Positions 49,877 through 62,033 are shown, numbered from the stretch's first letter. The stretch: 64,000 bases of DNA from Flaveria trinervia (GCA_025506515.1 CM046443.1:95628294-95692293); one strand, 5' to 3'. A program made the numbers and translations. The notes: generated from the sequence alone by a model not told the origin.

Positions 49877-50016
49877 TATCACTTAGTATTGTATATAATT
49901 GTTATTTCTTTGTCCTTGTATGTATTTTTTCAATTCTTGTATACTCGTATTGTAACTTCACCTTGTATAAATACATGTCTCCTCACTCTTGTAACTCATG
50001 AGTGAGACTTATCACA
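49877..50016 (+). repeat. C2 5' LTR (140 bp)
   Basis: Runs from 'TATCACTTAGTATTG' to 'GAGACTTATCACA'. A primer-binding-like 'TGGTATAAAGCC' follows at 50017-50028. Confidence 0.93.
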
Positions 50017-50028
50017 TGGTATAAAGCC
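50017..50028 (+). other. C2 primer-binding site
   Basis: 'TGGTATAAAGCC' directly follows the LTR. It differs at two positions from the usual tRNA-iMet complement. Confidence 0.75.
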
Positions 50029-50101
50029 ATTAAGTTGAGTTTTCCTCTCTTCATCTTCATCTCCCCCCCCTTTTCTCTTCCTCCCTACCCGTTGCTTTCT
50101 C

Positions 50102-50705
50102 ATGGCTTCTCCTCCTCTACCAGTGCTACCACCGATTCTCCCCTTCCCCTCAACACTCTTGTCCACCTTCTCACCATCAAACTCTCATCTACAAACTATA
50201 TGTTATGGAAAAAACAAAAACACCTCCTCACCTATCAAAATCTTCTCCCTCATGTTGATGGCACCGGTGTTGCCCCTTCCACAACTTTACTTAAATCTGA
50301 AAAATTGATTCCAAATCCCGCGTTCTCCACTTGGATCGCTGATGATCGACGTACTGTCATCATCCTTCAAGCCTCACTTACTGAGGAAGCCATCTCCCTC
50401 ATCGTTGGTCTCACTTCTGCTTGTGAGATCCGGCTTGCCCTCGAGAATGCGTATAGCAACACCTCCATTGAACGTGTTCACAATCTCCGTGATCAACTTC
50501 GTCAGTTAACCAAAGGGGACAAATCCGTGGCTGAGTTTGGTCGCTCCTTCAAGTCTCTCTGTGACCAGTTAGCGGCCATCGGCCACCCCGTTGCTGATAC
50601 TGATCAAGTCCACTGGTTCCTCTATGGGCTCGGTCCATCCTTCGAGACATTCTGCACCTCTGTTCGTGCCTCCCACCCGCCACCTCTATCCAGCGATCTC
50701 CCGGC
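50102..50705 (+). pseudogene. C2 gag, truncated
   Basis: The ATG at 50102 lies out of frame with the body, so a frameshift occurs within the first dozen codons. The body reads 'LTIKLSSTNYMLWKKQ', 'NPAFSTWIADDRR', 'LRDQLRQLTKGDKSVAEFGRSFKSL' and 'WFLYGLGPSFETFCTSV', the copia gag core (UBN2 type). The frame runs into G2 sequence at about 50702-50710, so the zinc knuckle and everything to the integrase are lost. Confidence 0.9.
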
Positions 50706-50710
50706 CAACC

Positions 50711-53700
50711 TCTCAGATGAATACGTCTCGCGGATCGGTAGAAAGTGAGCACTCTTCGTCAAACGATCAACTATCACCCATATGGCATCGTACCCTTTCG
50801 GAGTACGTGGCAGCTTCGTAATGAAGTCCATGGTGATGTGCTCCCACTTCCATTCCGGTATATCCAAAGGTTGGATCTTCCCATACGGCTTTTGATGCTC
50901 TGCCTTCACCTGTAAGCAAGTAAGGCACTTACTCACATACTCCACCACGTCACGCTTCACACCCGGCCACCAATAATCTTTCTTCATGTCATGGTACATT
51001 TTTGTGGCACCAGGATGAATGGAGTATCGAGTCTTGTGAGCTTCATCCATTATCTTCACCCGTAGATCCCCAAAACGAGGAATCCACACACGACCGAATT
51101 GAGTTCTAACACGCGAGTGTGTTTTCACCCAATTCCCCAACCAGACCTCTCATTCTTTCCGAGTTAAGGTGATCTTCTTTCAATGCCTCATCTTGAAACT
51201 CCTTGATTTGCTTCATCACATCAGAGGTCATGATTAGTTGATAAGCTTGCACCCGAATCGTTCGGGCCTTTCCTTTCGGCTAAGGGCATCCGCCACCACA
51301 TTAGCTTTGCCCGGATGGTAAGGATCTTGCAATCATAATCCTTTATAAGCTCCAACCATCGCCTCTGCCTCATGTTCAGGTCTTTTTGCTCGAAGAAGTA
51401 CTTCAGACTCTTGTGGTCAGTGAATATGGTGCACTTCGTCCCGTAGATATAGTGCCTCCAAATCTTTAACGCAAAGACCACGTTGCTAGCTCCAAGTCAT
51501 GAGTGGATAATTAACCTCATGACTTTCAACTGTCGGGATGCATAGGCTATACCTTCCTTCCCTCTCTGCATTAACACACACACCCCCCCCTGAGTAGGAA
51601 GCATCAGAATAGACCACCGATCTTCGCTTCCGTCGGGTAATGACAGACACAGGAGCTTGAGTCAGTCTTGCCTTCAACTCTTCGAACGCCTTCTCTTGAG
51701 CTTGACCCCATACAAACTTCACATCCTTCGGGTCAACTTAGTTAGTGGAGAAGCAATCTTAGAGAAGTCTTGGATAAATCTTCTATAGTAGCCCGCCAAG
51801 CCAAGAAACTACGGATCTCGGATGGCGTCTTTGGTGACCTCCATTGCATAACCGCCTCCGCCACTTCGCCGTTCCACCATAATCCCGTCAGGATTCACCA
51901 CATGACCCAAAAACTGAACTTCGCGCAACCAAAATGCGCACTTGAGAGTTTAGCATACAATTTCTCCCTTCTCAACGTCTCTAGAACCTCTCGAATGTGA
52001 CCGGCATGCTCTACTTCGCTCCTTGAGTAAATTAGGATATCATCAATAAACACAATTACTGATTTATCCAGCATCGGTCGACACACACGGTTCATCAAAT
52101 GCATCAAAGCAGCTGACGCGTTGGTCAACCAAAGGACATGACAAGAAACTCGTAATGACCATAGCGCGTGCGGAAAGCTGTTTTAGGGATATCTTGTTCC
52201 TTCACCTTCAACTGATGATAGCCAGCCGAAGATCTATTCTTGAAAACCAACTGGCACCCTGAAGCTGATCGAACAGATCATCTATTCTCGGTAAGGGGTA
52301 TCGGTTCTTCACTGTCAACTCGTTCAGCTCGCGGTAGTCAATGCACATCCTCATACTACCGTCCTTCTTCTTTACAAACAATACCGGAGCACCCCAAGGA
52401 GAGATACTCGGCCTAATGAATCCCTTATCAGTAGCTTTTGCAACTGCTCCATCAACTCTTCATCATCTCCGTCGGAGCTAACCGATATGGTGCCTTGGCT
52501 ACAGGTTGGGCACCCGGTATCAGATCAATCTGAAATTCAATTTCTCTGTCAGGTGGTAACCCTGGTAAATCTTCTGGGAACACGTCTGGAAAGTCACACA
52601 CAACTGGTACATCAGGCAGTTGTGGTGTTGGTGCATCTACATCCTTTACATAAGCCAAGTAGGCGCTACATCCACGCCTCATACAATTTCCGCTACTGCC
52701 ATTGAGATCACCTTCGGGATCGTCGTGACCGATCACCATAAATCGTTACCAACTTCCGTCAGGCGCTGTCAACTGAATCATCTTCTTGCGACACACAATG
52801 TTCGCCTCGAAGTCCGCCAACCAATCCATCCCAAGAACCAAATCAAAACCACCCAAGGTCATCACGAACGGTCTAACAGAAACTTGTGACCTTCTAATTC
52901 ACCTCACAGTTCTATCATCTCCGAAATCCTGGTAGACTTACCTATGGCAGTTTCTACATCAAAGGGCATCAACACGTCTACTACTAACAGGCAGCTTAGC
53001 ACAGAAAGCAGCAGAAATAAAACTCCTACTAGCACCAGAATCAAATAGCACAGAAGCTAAAGTTTGGCTCACCAGAAACGTACCAGACACGACATCAGGG
53101 TCTGTCCTAGCTTCCTCCTGTGTCATGGTAAACGCCCTGGCGCTCGCCCTCGGTCCTTCACCTCCAGTTCTCTTCATCCCAGAACTCTCAGCCCTCGACT
53201 TCTTACAATCCTTACTCACGTGACCCTCTTCACCACAGTTATAGCACCGGACTATACGACAGTCCCTTGCCAGGTGCCCCGCCTTCCCACATTTGAAGCA
53301 TAAGTTTGACCCAAACCTACATTCCCCGCCGTGGTCCCTTCCACACTTGCCACACCTTTTTGGCCCCGCACTTGATGTGACCACACGGCGATCATCCGCT
53401 CGTGCCTTCTTATTACCCGTCGAGGCATCACCCCGACCAAACCTCTTCCCCCGCCAGTTTGATCACCACCGCTCTTCTTGCCACCCTCAGTCACCACCAT
53501 TGTTCTCTCATCGTACAATCTCCCTGCCAAATCCACCGCCGACCTAAACGTACTCGGGCGGGCAGCTATCATGTGCCTGCGAATATCCGCTGGCAAACCT
53601 GAATATATCTTTTAATCTTTTGTGACAAAGGTGTCACCTGATCCGGCACCAGACGTGCCATCTCGTTGAATTTAGTGGTGTACTGCTGGTGCGTCATAGT

Positions 53701-54386
53701 TCCCGCCTCCAGTTGCAAGAACTCCCTTTCGACCTTGTCCATTTCCCGATGAGGACAAAATTCCTCAATCACCAACCTTCTCAGCTCAGGCCATTTCATT
53801 TTCCCAATGGCCCTACTACCCTCAGCTTAGACAATGTTGTCCCACCAGCACAGAGCTGAATCCACAAAAGAGTGGGTAGCAAACTTCACCTTTTGGTCCT
53901 CTCGACACTCGTTGATATCGAGAACAACTTCCATTTCCCTCACCCACCGGTGAGCAGCTGCAGCTGTGCCGTTTCCATCAAAAGTAGGGGGCCTGCATCT
54001 CATAAAAGCCCCATAATTACATCCTCGTGCCGTCTCCGACGCAGGCTCTTCTTCTTCCTCTTCGTCATCAGATAGAACTGTTTCCGGCTCTGGTTGTTCC
54101 CGTTCTCCAGAGGATCTGTTTCTTTCTTTTCTTTCCCCTTCTCATACAGCCTTAATAACTTCAGTCACCACAGACGGTAAGATTGTCTGCATGACCTGAT
54201 GGACTTCTTCTACAACAGCTTCCTTTACTGAGGCTCTCAGATTGGCGCTTTCGTCGCCACCCTCCGGATGAGGGGTCTTTGGTTCTTCGTGAACCACCCT
54301 CTCAACTCTGGGTCTCCCTCTTTTGGGTCGTGGTTCAGCACCGTGACCTCCACCCGTGAAGCTTTCGAAGATCTACCTCCGGCCAT
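50711..54386 (-). pseudogene. G2 gag-pol, truncated and heavily frameshifted
   Basis: Starts at the ATG at 54384-54386 ('MAGGRSSKAS'). Gag has 'PHREMDKVEREFLQLEAGTMT' split by indels and a TGA near 54140 where G1 has Arg. Zinc knuckles 'CFKCGKAGHLARDC' and 'CYNCGEEGHVSKDC', protease 'LFDSGASRSF' and RT 'VIVFIDDILIYSRSE' (near 52040) are present. RNase H ('FTDHKSLKYFFEQKDL') and the integrase zinc finger ('HPGATKMYHDM', 'CLTCLQVK') follow, with core 'MDFITKLP' just before the truncation. There are many single-base losses, clearly more than in G1. Confidence 0.9.
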
Positions 54387-55339
54387 CACACGCACACTAA
54401 AAGATTCAAACACCAACACAGTCATTCAAGGGAACAGCTCAGTTTATGTTTAGTATAGTAAGTCCCTAATTACAGTGGCCAGTTGTGATTAGCCACTTAC
54501 TTTACTCTTCACACCCCAAGTATTACCTGTCCTGACTACATCAGTATTTAAATCCACATACAACACATAACCACATACCATGCGCACATAAAACCGGTTA
54601 ACTTTACGAAAATACCTAATGGCACGTAGCTACTCAGATGGGCATCCCACTCCCTTTCCATCCCATTCTCAGTTTAAGATTAGGTTTATTTTGAAATTTA
54701 CCCATTTCACTTAAACTTTGGCTCTGATGCCAACTTGTAAGGCCCCGTTCCCGGGACGCTTACAGTTGGGTTCTCATTGCACATAAAACCTATAATTACA
54801 TTTGTGTTTCATAAAATCGCAGCAGAAAACTAAACAATCTTTCATTTCCATGTAAATGCTTTTGCAAATTAATACAACATTCATTACAAAATAGCTTGTT
54901 CGCATCACAATGCAAAAACATTAATCAAAAGAATGCCATCCCAAAAGAGCTGAGTAGTCGCCCGTGCCATCCTCAGCAATCATTACCTGCCAACTGGAAA
55001 CACATCAAAGTCAGCTTTGCTGAGTGAGTTCTAGTTTTATAAAATAAAACATACTTTACTTTACATTCGTTCACGATCATACATCATACGTACATACAGA
55101 TAATATCAGTATTATCTCATCATCCATTCATTAACTTTGCTCATTCAACGTGTTACATTATCGTTCACTTCTCTATCTAGATCCGGTCAGACTTTACCCT
55201 CTTCGTGGCACTCAGCCACGATTATTGAGGTCGAATGACCAAGATCCTATTCTGTACATTATTCCGATAATTCATACACGTTCATTCATACTTCGTTCTT
55301 TCATACAAAATCTTTCGTTCATTTATACTTTCGTTCCTT

Positions 55340-55683
55340 CGAGTCTGTTGCGACAACAGGGTCGCTCACCTCATTAACAATCCCAACGACTTCGCGCCAT
55401 TCGAGTCTGTTGCAACCATAGAGTTGCTCACCCCACTTGCCAATCTCAACAATAGCATGATATCCGAGTCTCTTGCAACCATAGGGTTGCTCACCTCATG
55501 GCAACTTCACAATAACGCGTTGTCCGAGTCTGTTGCAATCGTAGGGGTGCTCACCTCATAGCAATCTCAAGGATTGCATACCATCCGAGTCTGTTGCAAC
55601 AACAGGGTTGCTCACCTCATTGCCATTCTCATCGATGGCACGCTATCCGAGTCTCTTGCAACCATCGAGTTGCTCACCTCATA
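55340..55683. repeat. Six-copy 61-bp minisatellite in G2 LTR
   Basis: Units headed 'CGAGTCTGTTGCAACCATAG' start at 55340, 55402, 55465, 55525, 55586 and 55648. The first 35 bases ('...GGTTGCTCACCTCAT') are well conserved and the remainder varies. Each contains the inverted pair GCAACC...GGTTGC. Confidence 0.93.
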
Positions 55684-56084
55684 TATGTGCTTGCAAGCCT
55701 TTCCTTCGTTCGTTCATCATTCAATAATGCATGCATTCTTACTTTATGTTCCCCTTTTATTATCTTTCACTTTACGTACATAATACTTCATTTATTCATT
55801 AACATGACACATAGGCCACAAGAAAGATAACATACATCATATTAAGGAACATATCATACACATTCATCATCATCATACAGGGCAACATCATGCATACATA
55901 ACAAGCCCTAACATGCAACATCATCATCGTCATGCCCACATGCTCTCTAAGGCCCCAATCATCATCTTACATGCTCTTACAGGAACCTTTACGTCAAAAC
56001 TTACATCTACACTTTCCCTGAAAGTCAGGAGCCAACTACACTTTCCTCGGGTGTGACAGCCCTACTCGGGCGTATGGACACCCT

Positions 56085-56340
56085 TCAGTCGCATGGCCTC
56101 CATGCGACTGAACATCATGCGAATGAACTAATACGGATGAACACCTATGGGAATGAACATCCAGTCGTGCGAATGGGCAATGCGGATGGACCTCATGCGA
56201 ATGGGATTAATGCGGATGAGCACTTATGCGACTGGACCTTCAGTCGCATGACCTCCACGCGACTGGCCTTTCAATCGTGCGAATGGACATTCAATCGTGC
56301 GAATGGACCCCAATCGCACCCTAATCGGCCGTATGGCCTC
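56085..56340. repeat. 'tgcgaatgga' repeat zone in G2 LTR
   Basis: Many variants of 'gtgcgaatgga', 'atgcgactgga' and 'tgcggatga'; counterpart of 14150-14410 in G1. Confidence 0.8.
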
Positions 56341-56943
56341 CTTTCGGCCTCGTTTCGGCCTCCAGTCGGTCGCCTAGCCCTAACTGATGCAGAATGCAGT
56401 TTATCCCGACTGCAGCCAAGGGTTTTCGGCCTCCAAACTCCTCTAAACCCATTTTAAGCCAAATCGACTATCCTAAACCTTAGGGATGCATACCACGACA
56501 CCATTCAAGCACACACAAGCTCACAATCAAGCCACAAACGCATCATACATACACATACACATACACAAACGGGTCAAATACACATACCCAAAAAAACTGA
56601 TTTCAGATGTTTTCCAGCCCCAAAATCGTTTGAAAACAAGTAAAAGTGGGGTTCTAGAACTCACACAAACAAGCACAACGACAAGAGCTTCGATTTGGCT
56701 TGCTACACGATGATTGGCGACCCGAACTAACTCGAACCAACTTTTTCTCCTTCTCTCTTCTTCTCTCTATGAAATCTGAAATGTGGGGTGTGGGGAGAGT
56801 GGGCTGCCCTCTCCCTACTAATATCACCACATTTCCAACTTTTCTTCGTTGGCGAGTTTGGTCCCTCGACTTTGAACTTTATTTTCTTTTCTTTCTTCAT
56901 CGGCTTCAAAATAATAAATATCCGGGTGTTACACCGCCTCCGC

Positions 56944-58728
56944 GACCACACCTCCATCTCCTCTTACAGAAGCATCTTCCACCGCCTCACCACCCTCTAC
57001 ACCTCTATGGAATCTGATCCCTTGAGCCACAACCATCACCAGCACCCCCCGCACCCAGCTCCCCTCCTATACCACCTCCACCACCACCCTCACACCCGAT
57101 GACAACACGTGCCAAAGCTGGCATATTTAAGCCTCGTCGTCAAGCATATATTTCACAGGTCCATACTCATTCCCTTCACTGGGCTTTGTTCGCCTCCACC
57201 ATCCCCAAGTTCACAACTCTTGCTACCAAGGACCCTAAATGGCTTGCGACAATGTACCAGGAACTTTCTGCTCTTCATAACAACACATGGACATTAGTTT
57301 CAAGACCCACTGATCACAATGTTGTCAGTTCTAAATGGTTATTTCGCATCAAGTATCGGTCCGGTGGCACTATTGATCGCTACAAAGCATGACTTGTCGC
57401 TCGAGGTTTCACCCAAATGCCGGGAGTTGACTACTCGCACACCTTTAGTCCGGTTGTTAAAGCCAGCACTGTTCGCATTGTTCTCACCTTAGAAACTCTT
57501 AATAGCTGGCCATTTCATCAACTGGATGTCAACAATGCGTTCCCACATGGCCACCTAAATGAGAGCATCTATATGGAACAACCACATGGTTTTATTAACC
57601 CCCAATTTCCTGATCATGTGTGCAAACTAAACAAGGCGTTATACGGACTCAAGCAGGCACCGCGTATGTGGTTTCATCGGCTTAGTGCATTCTTGAAAGA
57701 AGATGGTTTCACTTGCAGCCGCGCGGATCCATCTTTATTCATATTCAAAAAAGGGACGTGTATCATGTACTTATTAGTCTATGTGGACGATATCATTCTC
57801 ACTGGTAATCAGGATCATGTTATCAAGAAATTCATAAATCGGTTGAACTTCACGTTTGCCATACAATACTTGGGGAATCTCAACTACTTTCTTGGGCTAG
57901 AGGTTACTCACACCTCAAATAGGCTATTCTTAAATCAGTCCAAATATGCCACTAAAATTTTGGAGCATGCAAACATGTTGGACGCCAAACCGGTCCGCAC
58001 TCCCCTTGCTACGTCGGTGAATTTAACAAGTGAGGGTGACCCGTTTGACAACAAAACACACTATCGCTCTGTTGTGGGCGCACTTCAATATCTTACCATA
58101 ACTAGACCCCCTATGCGGTTAATAAAGTTAGTCAATTTTTAAATGCTCCCACAAAGTCACACTACCAGGAGGTCAAGCGCATCTTGAGATATGTCAAAGG
58201 CACTATTGATTTTGGTCTATCTTTCACTCGCCCCTTCAAAGCTGGCATTGTGGGGTTCTCTGATGCCGACTGGGCCGTTGCCTAGAAACTCGCCGGTCCA
58301 CCTATGGCTATTCCATCTTTCTCGGAGGCAACCTTATCTCGTGGAGTGCGAAAAAGCAGCCTACTGTCTCTCGCTCAATTGTGAGTCTGAGTATCGTGCT
58401 ATGGCCAACACCGCTGTCGAGATTGTCTGGATCACTCACCTTCTAGAGGAACTCAATGCTTTGCCCCGGGTCAACCCACTCTCTTGTGTGACAATCACAG
58501 CGCCTTATTTCTTACCCAAAACCCCATTTCTCATAAACGGGCCAAACACATTGATTTGGATTATCACTTTATGCGTGAACTAGTCGCCTCTGGGAAACTA
58601 CATACCAAGTTTATTCCAACCAAGCTCCAAGTGGTTGACATTTTCACCAAAAGTCTACCTCGTCCTCAATTTGAGTATCTCCGGGCGCTTCTCCGCCTCG
58701 GGCCACCACCTTCTCGCTTGAGGGGGGA
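56944..58728 (+). pseudogene. C2 reverse transcriptase-RNase H
   Basis: After a Pro/His-rich linker, the RT domain starts near 57100 ('KWLATMYQELSALHNNTWTLV', 'VVSSKWLFRIK'). It is interrupted by a TGA at 57390-57392, where copia elements usually have Arg, and then runs open to 58142. Seen are 'FHQLDVNNAFPHGHL', 'LYGLKQAPRMW' and the catalytic 'VYVDDIILTGN' (YVDD codons 57780-57791, intact). A small deletion near 58110 shifts the frame, and RNase H ('VGFSDADWA', 'ESEYRAMANTAVEIVW', 'KRAKHIDLDYHFMRE') is spread over several frames. The final Gly/Leu-rich tail overlaps the polypurine tract. Confidence 0.93.
58716..58728 (+). other. C2 polypurine tract
   Basis: 'GCTTGAGGGGGGA' stands directly before the 3' LTR. 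Confidence 0.85.
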
Positions 58729-58868
58729 TATCACTTAGTATTGTATATAATTGTTATTTCTTTGTCCTTGTATGTATTTTCTCAATTCTTGTATACTCGT
58801 ATTGTAACTTAACCTTGTATAAGTACATGTCTCCTCACTCTTGTAACTCATGAGTGAGACTTATCACA
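58729..58868 (+). repeat. C2 3' LTR (140 bp)
   Basis: Same ends as the 5' LTR, 'TATCACTTAG' and 'CTTATCACA', followed by GAAGT. Confidence 0.93.
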
Positions 58869-60580
58869 GAAGTGATCAAAAACAATATCGACAGAAATAA
58901 GAAATTACAACGTTCTATATTATATGATTTAAGAATCATGCCATTCAAAACATAAATTTCAAGCTATGAATTTTCAATATTCAAGAAAGATATAAATTTC
59001 AACTGCACATGCCTAGTTATAAGTTTCGACTTATAAAATATTTATATATTAAGTTAGTCCTCGTGTAATAAACGGATAAAACAAATAAAATATTAAATAA
59101 TTATTAATAAATATTCAGGCATTATAAAATCATGTTTAAAAATAAAATATGATTATAAGTACGTATAAATAGATAATTTAAGTAAATAAGCAATAATGTA
59201 TAATTTTTAAACTTTTATTTAATAAAGTTGTGATTTTTAAATATATTGTTTTAAGAAAAAGATTATTTTAAAAAAAGTATTCATTGTATTCTGTATTTTA
59301 TAAAATTTTGTATTTAAAAGTGTGTTTTTAACAATAATAGGTTTGTAATTTATTAAATTATAAATACTTTAATTTAAAAATAGTACGAGTATAATTATTA
59401 GTATTCAGTATTATTAATAATAATATAGAGAAATGAGAAAATATGTATAATGAGGTTTAAAATTGTTTCACGCTTAATTTAGTTTTTTATAGATAAATAG
59501 ATAGCCTAAACACTCATCAAATAAACGAATTAAATATTAATGTAAATATATATGTGAAATAAACATGAATAGTTACAGTAAAATATTTTGATATAAAATA
59601 TAATTAAAATTATATATACGTAATACTTCAAGAAATAAAATAATTATACCATTTTTTAACTCTCTTATGTAAATAATCTCATTTTTAAACATTCGTTTTA
59701 ATATTTTTTATATAAAATATTTTTTTATCAAAATCTTGTTGTTTTTAAAATATGATTTGTAATTATTCTGGTTGTTTTAGTTAGATTGTTTTAAAATATT
59801 TTACGTGTTATATTTTTTTAAAAAAAATTGATTTAAAATATTAAAAAATGTTTAATGTTTTAGGAAGTTTCATATTATATAAAAGTTTAGTTTTTTGCTA
59901 TTTAGATTTTAGTTATAAGATGTATTTTTAATTTTCTTCAAAAAAATCTATTTTAAAAAAAGATTGTTTGATTTTAAAAAAAATAGATAAGAGAGAGAAA
60001 TATAGCAATTAATAAAATTTATTGTTAACAAAAGACAGAAAGTTGTAAAATTATTTAAATTACTATATAACTTTTTGGAAGCAAATTGATGTGTGAATGT
60101 TTAGAAAAAAACAAATGTCAAAAACATGGTTAAAAGAAAACAAGTAGGAAAGGAAACATTGATTTATTAGATATTAGTATAGTATTTCATGTAATACACA
60201 GATTGATTCAATAATATATGAAATAATTTGTAATAAAAATTTAAAAATTATAAATGATATTTGTAAATTAGATATGATTATGTTAGAGATAAATAAGTAG
60301 TTCAAGTAAAAACAACCATATTAATGTAATATCATTTTAAAATTTTATTCTATAAGATTGTGTTTTTTAATTGGTTTCTTAAACATTCTGGTTTTATTTT
60401 ATTTTATTTTGAAAAATAATTATGTTACGAAACTTAGAAAAATGGTATTAAAATACTTCGTATTTTAAAAATAATTGTGTCATATATTTTTAAAGTGTAT
60501 TTTTATTATAATATCAAGTTTTTAAAATTTTATAATATCAAACATTTTTATTTAAACATATTTTAAATAATATAATCTTA
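58869..60580 (-). mobile_element. Cluster of decayed Helitron-like fragments
   Basis: AT-rich, non-coding. Relics of the family 3' hairpin on the minus strand occur at 59055-59095 ('cctcgtgtaataaacgg' followed by 'ataaaatatt') and 60183-60215 ('catgtaatacacagatt'). They indicate at least two eroded copies; ends cannot be fixed. Confidence 0.5.
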
Positions 60581-61050
60581 TCTTACTACTCTAATAAAAG
60601 GGTAAATGAGAGTGACACGTGTTAGCCACACATTATTCTCACCAATTTTTTCCCGCCGCTCTCTCATATTAAATAATAATTATCTTAATTACTAATAAAA
60701 TTATTTTAATACATTTTAAATATAATAAATTAAGAAAAAAATCTATTTATTAAGGTTATTTCTAAATAAATTGATATTTTTAATAAGTCAATTTTTTAAA
60801 ACAAAAAATAATCAAATTTCGGAGTTGTAATTAGAAAAATTTTTAAAATGTCATTTTTATACGGTTTATTTTAGAAAAAATGTTTATTTTAAAAAAATTA
60901 AAAATTTGATATCATTGTTTTATTATTATAGTCATTTTTATACGTAATTTCAATCATATCATATCTTAAAATATTATTTTATAATTAATATATTTATTAT
61001 ATCAATATTTTATTTATTTAACCTGTGTAATACACAGATTTACTATATAT
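60581..61050 (+). mobile_element. Helitron-like element, copy B
   Basis: The 5' end 'TCTTACTACTCTAATAAAAG' is preceded by A. The 3' hairpin 'ACCTGTGT-aat-ACACAGAT' lies at 61021-61039, but the CTAG end has changed to CTAT, so the right end is approximate. The body aligns with copy A over its whole length. It contains 'GACACGTGTT' near 60614. Confidence 0.75.
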
Positions 61051-62033
61051 ATTTTTATCATTATCATTTATTAGGAGAGAGAGGGGGAAAATAAAAATAA
61101 AAATGCTTAATATGTTGACATGTGGCATCAAAATTTTTTTTTTTATTATAAGTAAAATAGATAGATTATAGATTTATTCAAAACGCATGAAACTTGGTTA
61201 ACAAATTAGAAGCGTTGAAAAGCTTCCATATTAGATTGGTATAATTAGGATGAGTATTAAGTATTAACGATGAGATTATAATAAAAGAATGCTTTGGAGA
61301 AGAATGCTAAACTAAAATATTTATTTATCTCTCTTCGTTAAAACTAACATGTTTATGTTTATATAAATATGTCTTTATTACAATGTTTTAAATACCATTT
61401 TTTTTTAAAAGATAAAACTTTGAAGCTTTCATTTTGTGTTTGTCTTTACGGTTGACAACTAGCGACATCCTTGAAATCTCTATTAATACGTCTGGTTTCT
61501 TATCTTGATCAATTGTGAAGGTTGAGTCTAGTGACGAGAGATTAATCTTCATAAAAAAAATTACTTCGCGTGAAAGCATCTTTTCATCCATGCGTTACTC
61601 TTGTAGTCTTGTGTCCCTTCATCGATAAATCCCGTCGCCATTTCCCTTATGTGATTGTGATGATTCACTAGTGTCGGTAGTGTTTGCCGACATTAATAAT
61701 CGATCTCAAATTTCTTGTGGTGTCGGTATTATTTATTCGTGATAATAAAATTATAACAAAACAAATTATTGTTTCATCTAAAAAGCATTTATTTTTTTGA
61801 AAAAAAAAAGTATAAATTGGTTTCAATCTAAAAACATTTATTTATTCCATGAAAAATATAAAATGGCGTGTAACTTAGGTGATGTAGACGGAGGATGGTC
61901 CACGTTACTATATTTATAATAATACATGTCTCCTTTTCAAGATCCATAAAGTTGTCAATTTTTATCGTTTTGTGATTTTCCTATATTATGACGCGTTTAT
62001 TCTGTCCTGTGAAAATGGCTTTTTGGTATAGAA
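61051..62033. other. Intergenic, with a Helitron-end fragment
   Basis: 61065-61165 resembles the 5' end of the Helitron-like family on the minus strand ('gttgacatgtggcat' then '...attataagt'). The rest is non-coding; a Lys-rich 67-codon frame on the minus strand (61388-61591) has no recognisable domain. Confidence 0.5.

Larger units (their letters stand above)
50702..56943 (-). mobile_element. G2: truncated Tekay-like gypsy element nested in C2
   Basis: Same family as G1. It retains the 5' LTR (54736-56943), primer-binding site (54721-54732, minus strand 'TGGCATCAGAGC'), gag, protease, RT, RNase H and the front of integrase. The rest of integrase, the chromodomain and the 3' LTR are missing. 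Its left end joins C2 gag in the sequence 'cggccaac'. The outer boundary at 56943 is the intact LTR end 'GGGTGTTACA'. No target duplication can be tested because one side is deleted. Confidence 0.9.
54736..56943 (-). repeat. G2 5' LTR (2208 bp)
   Basis: On plus it runs from 'TGTAAGGCCCCGTTCCCGGG' to 'ATATCCGGGTGTTACA'. It is longer than the G1 LTR chiefly through a 61-bp tandem array. The TATA box seen in G1 is not conserved here ('ctactaatatcacc' near 56817). Confidence 0.9.
49877..58868 (+). mobile_element. C2: short-LTR Ty1/copia element split by G2
   Basis: Two 140-bp LTRs (49877-50016 and 58729-58868) differ at about three positions, and the 5-bp duplication GAAGT flanks them (49872-49876 and 58869-58873). 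Gag is on the left and RT-RNase H on the right. The end of gag, protease and integrase are missing, replaced by the truncated G2 element. LTRs start TATC rather than TG in both copies. Very short LTRs suggest an Ale-like clade; this is inference. Confidence 0.92.

Noticed and set aside
55340..55683. CRISPR-like array: conserved 35-base units separated by variable 26-base segments
   Set aside because: The units lie inside a plant gypsy LTR, are imperfect, and the 'spacers' are clearly related to one another. It is a 61-bp minisatellite.
61388..61591. 67-codon Lys-rich frame on the minus strand
   Set aside because: No domain, AT-rich context, no splice or promoter support.
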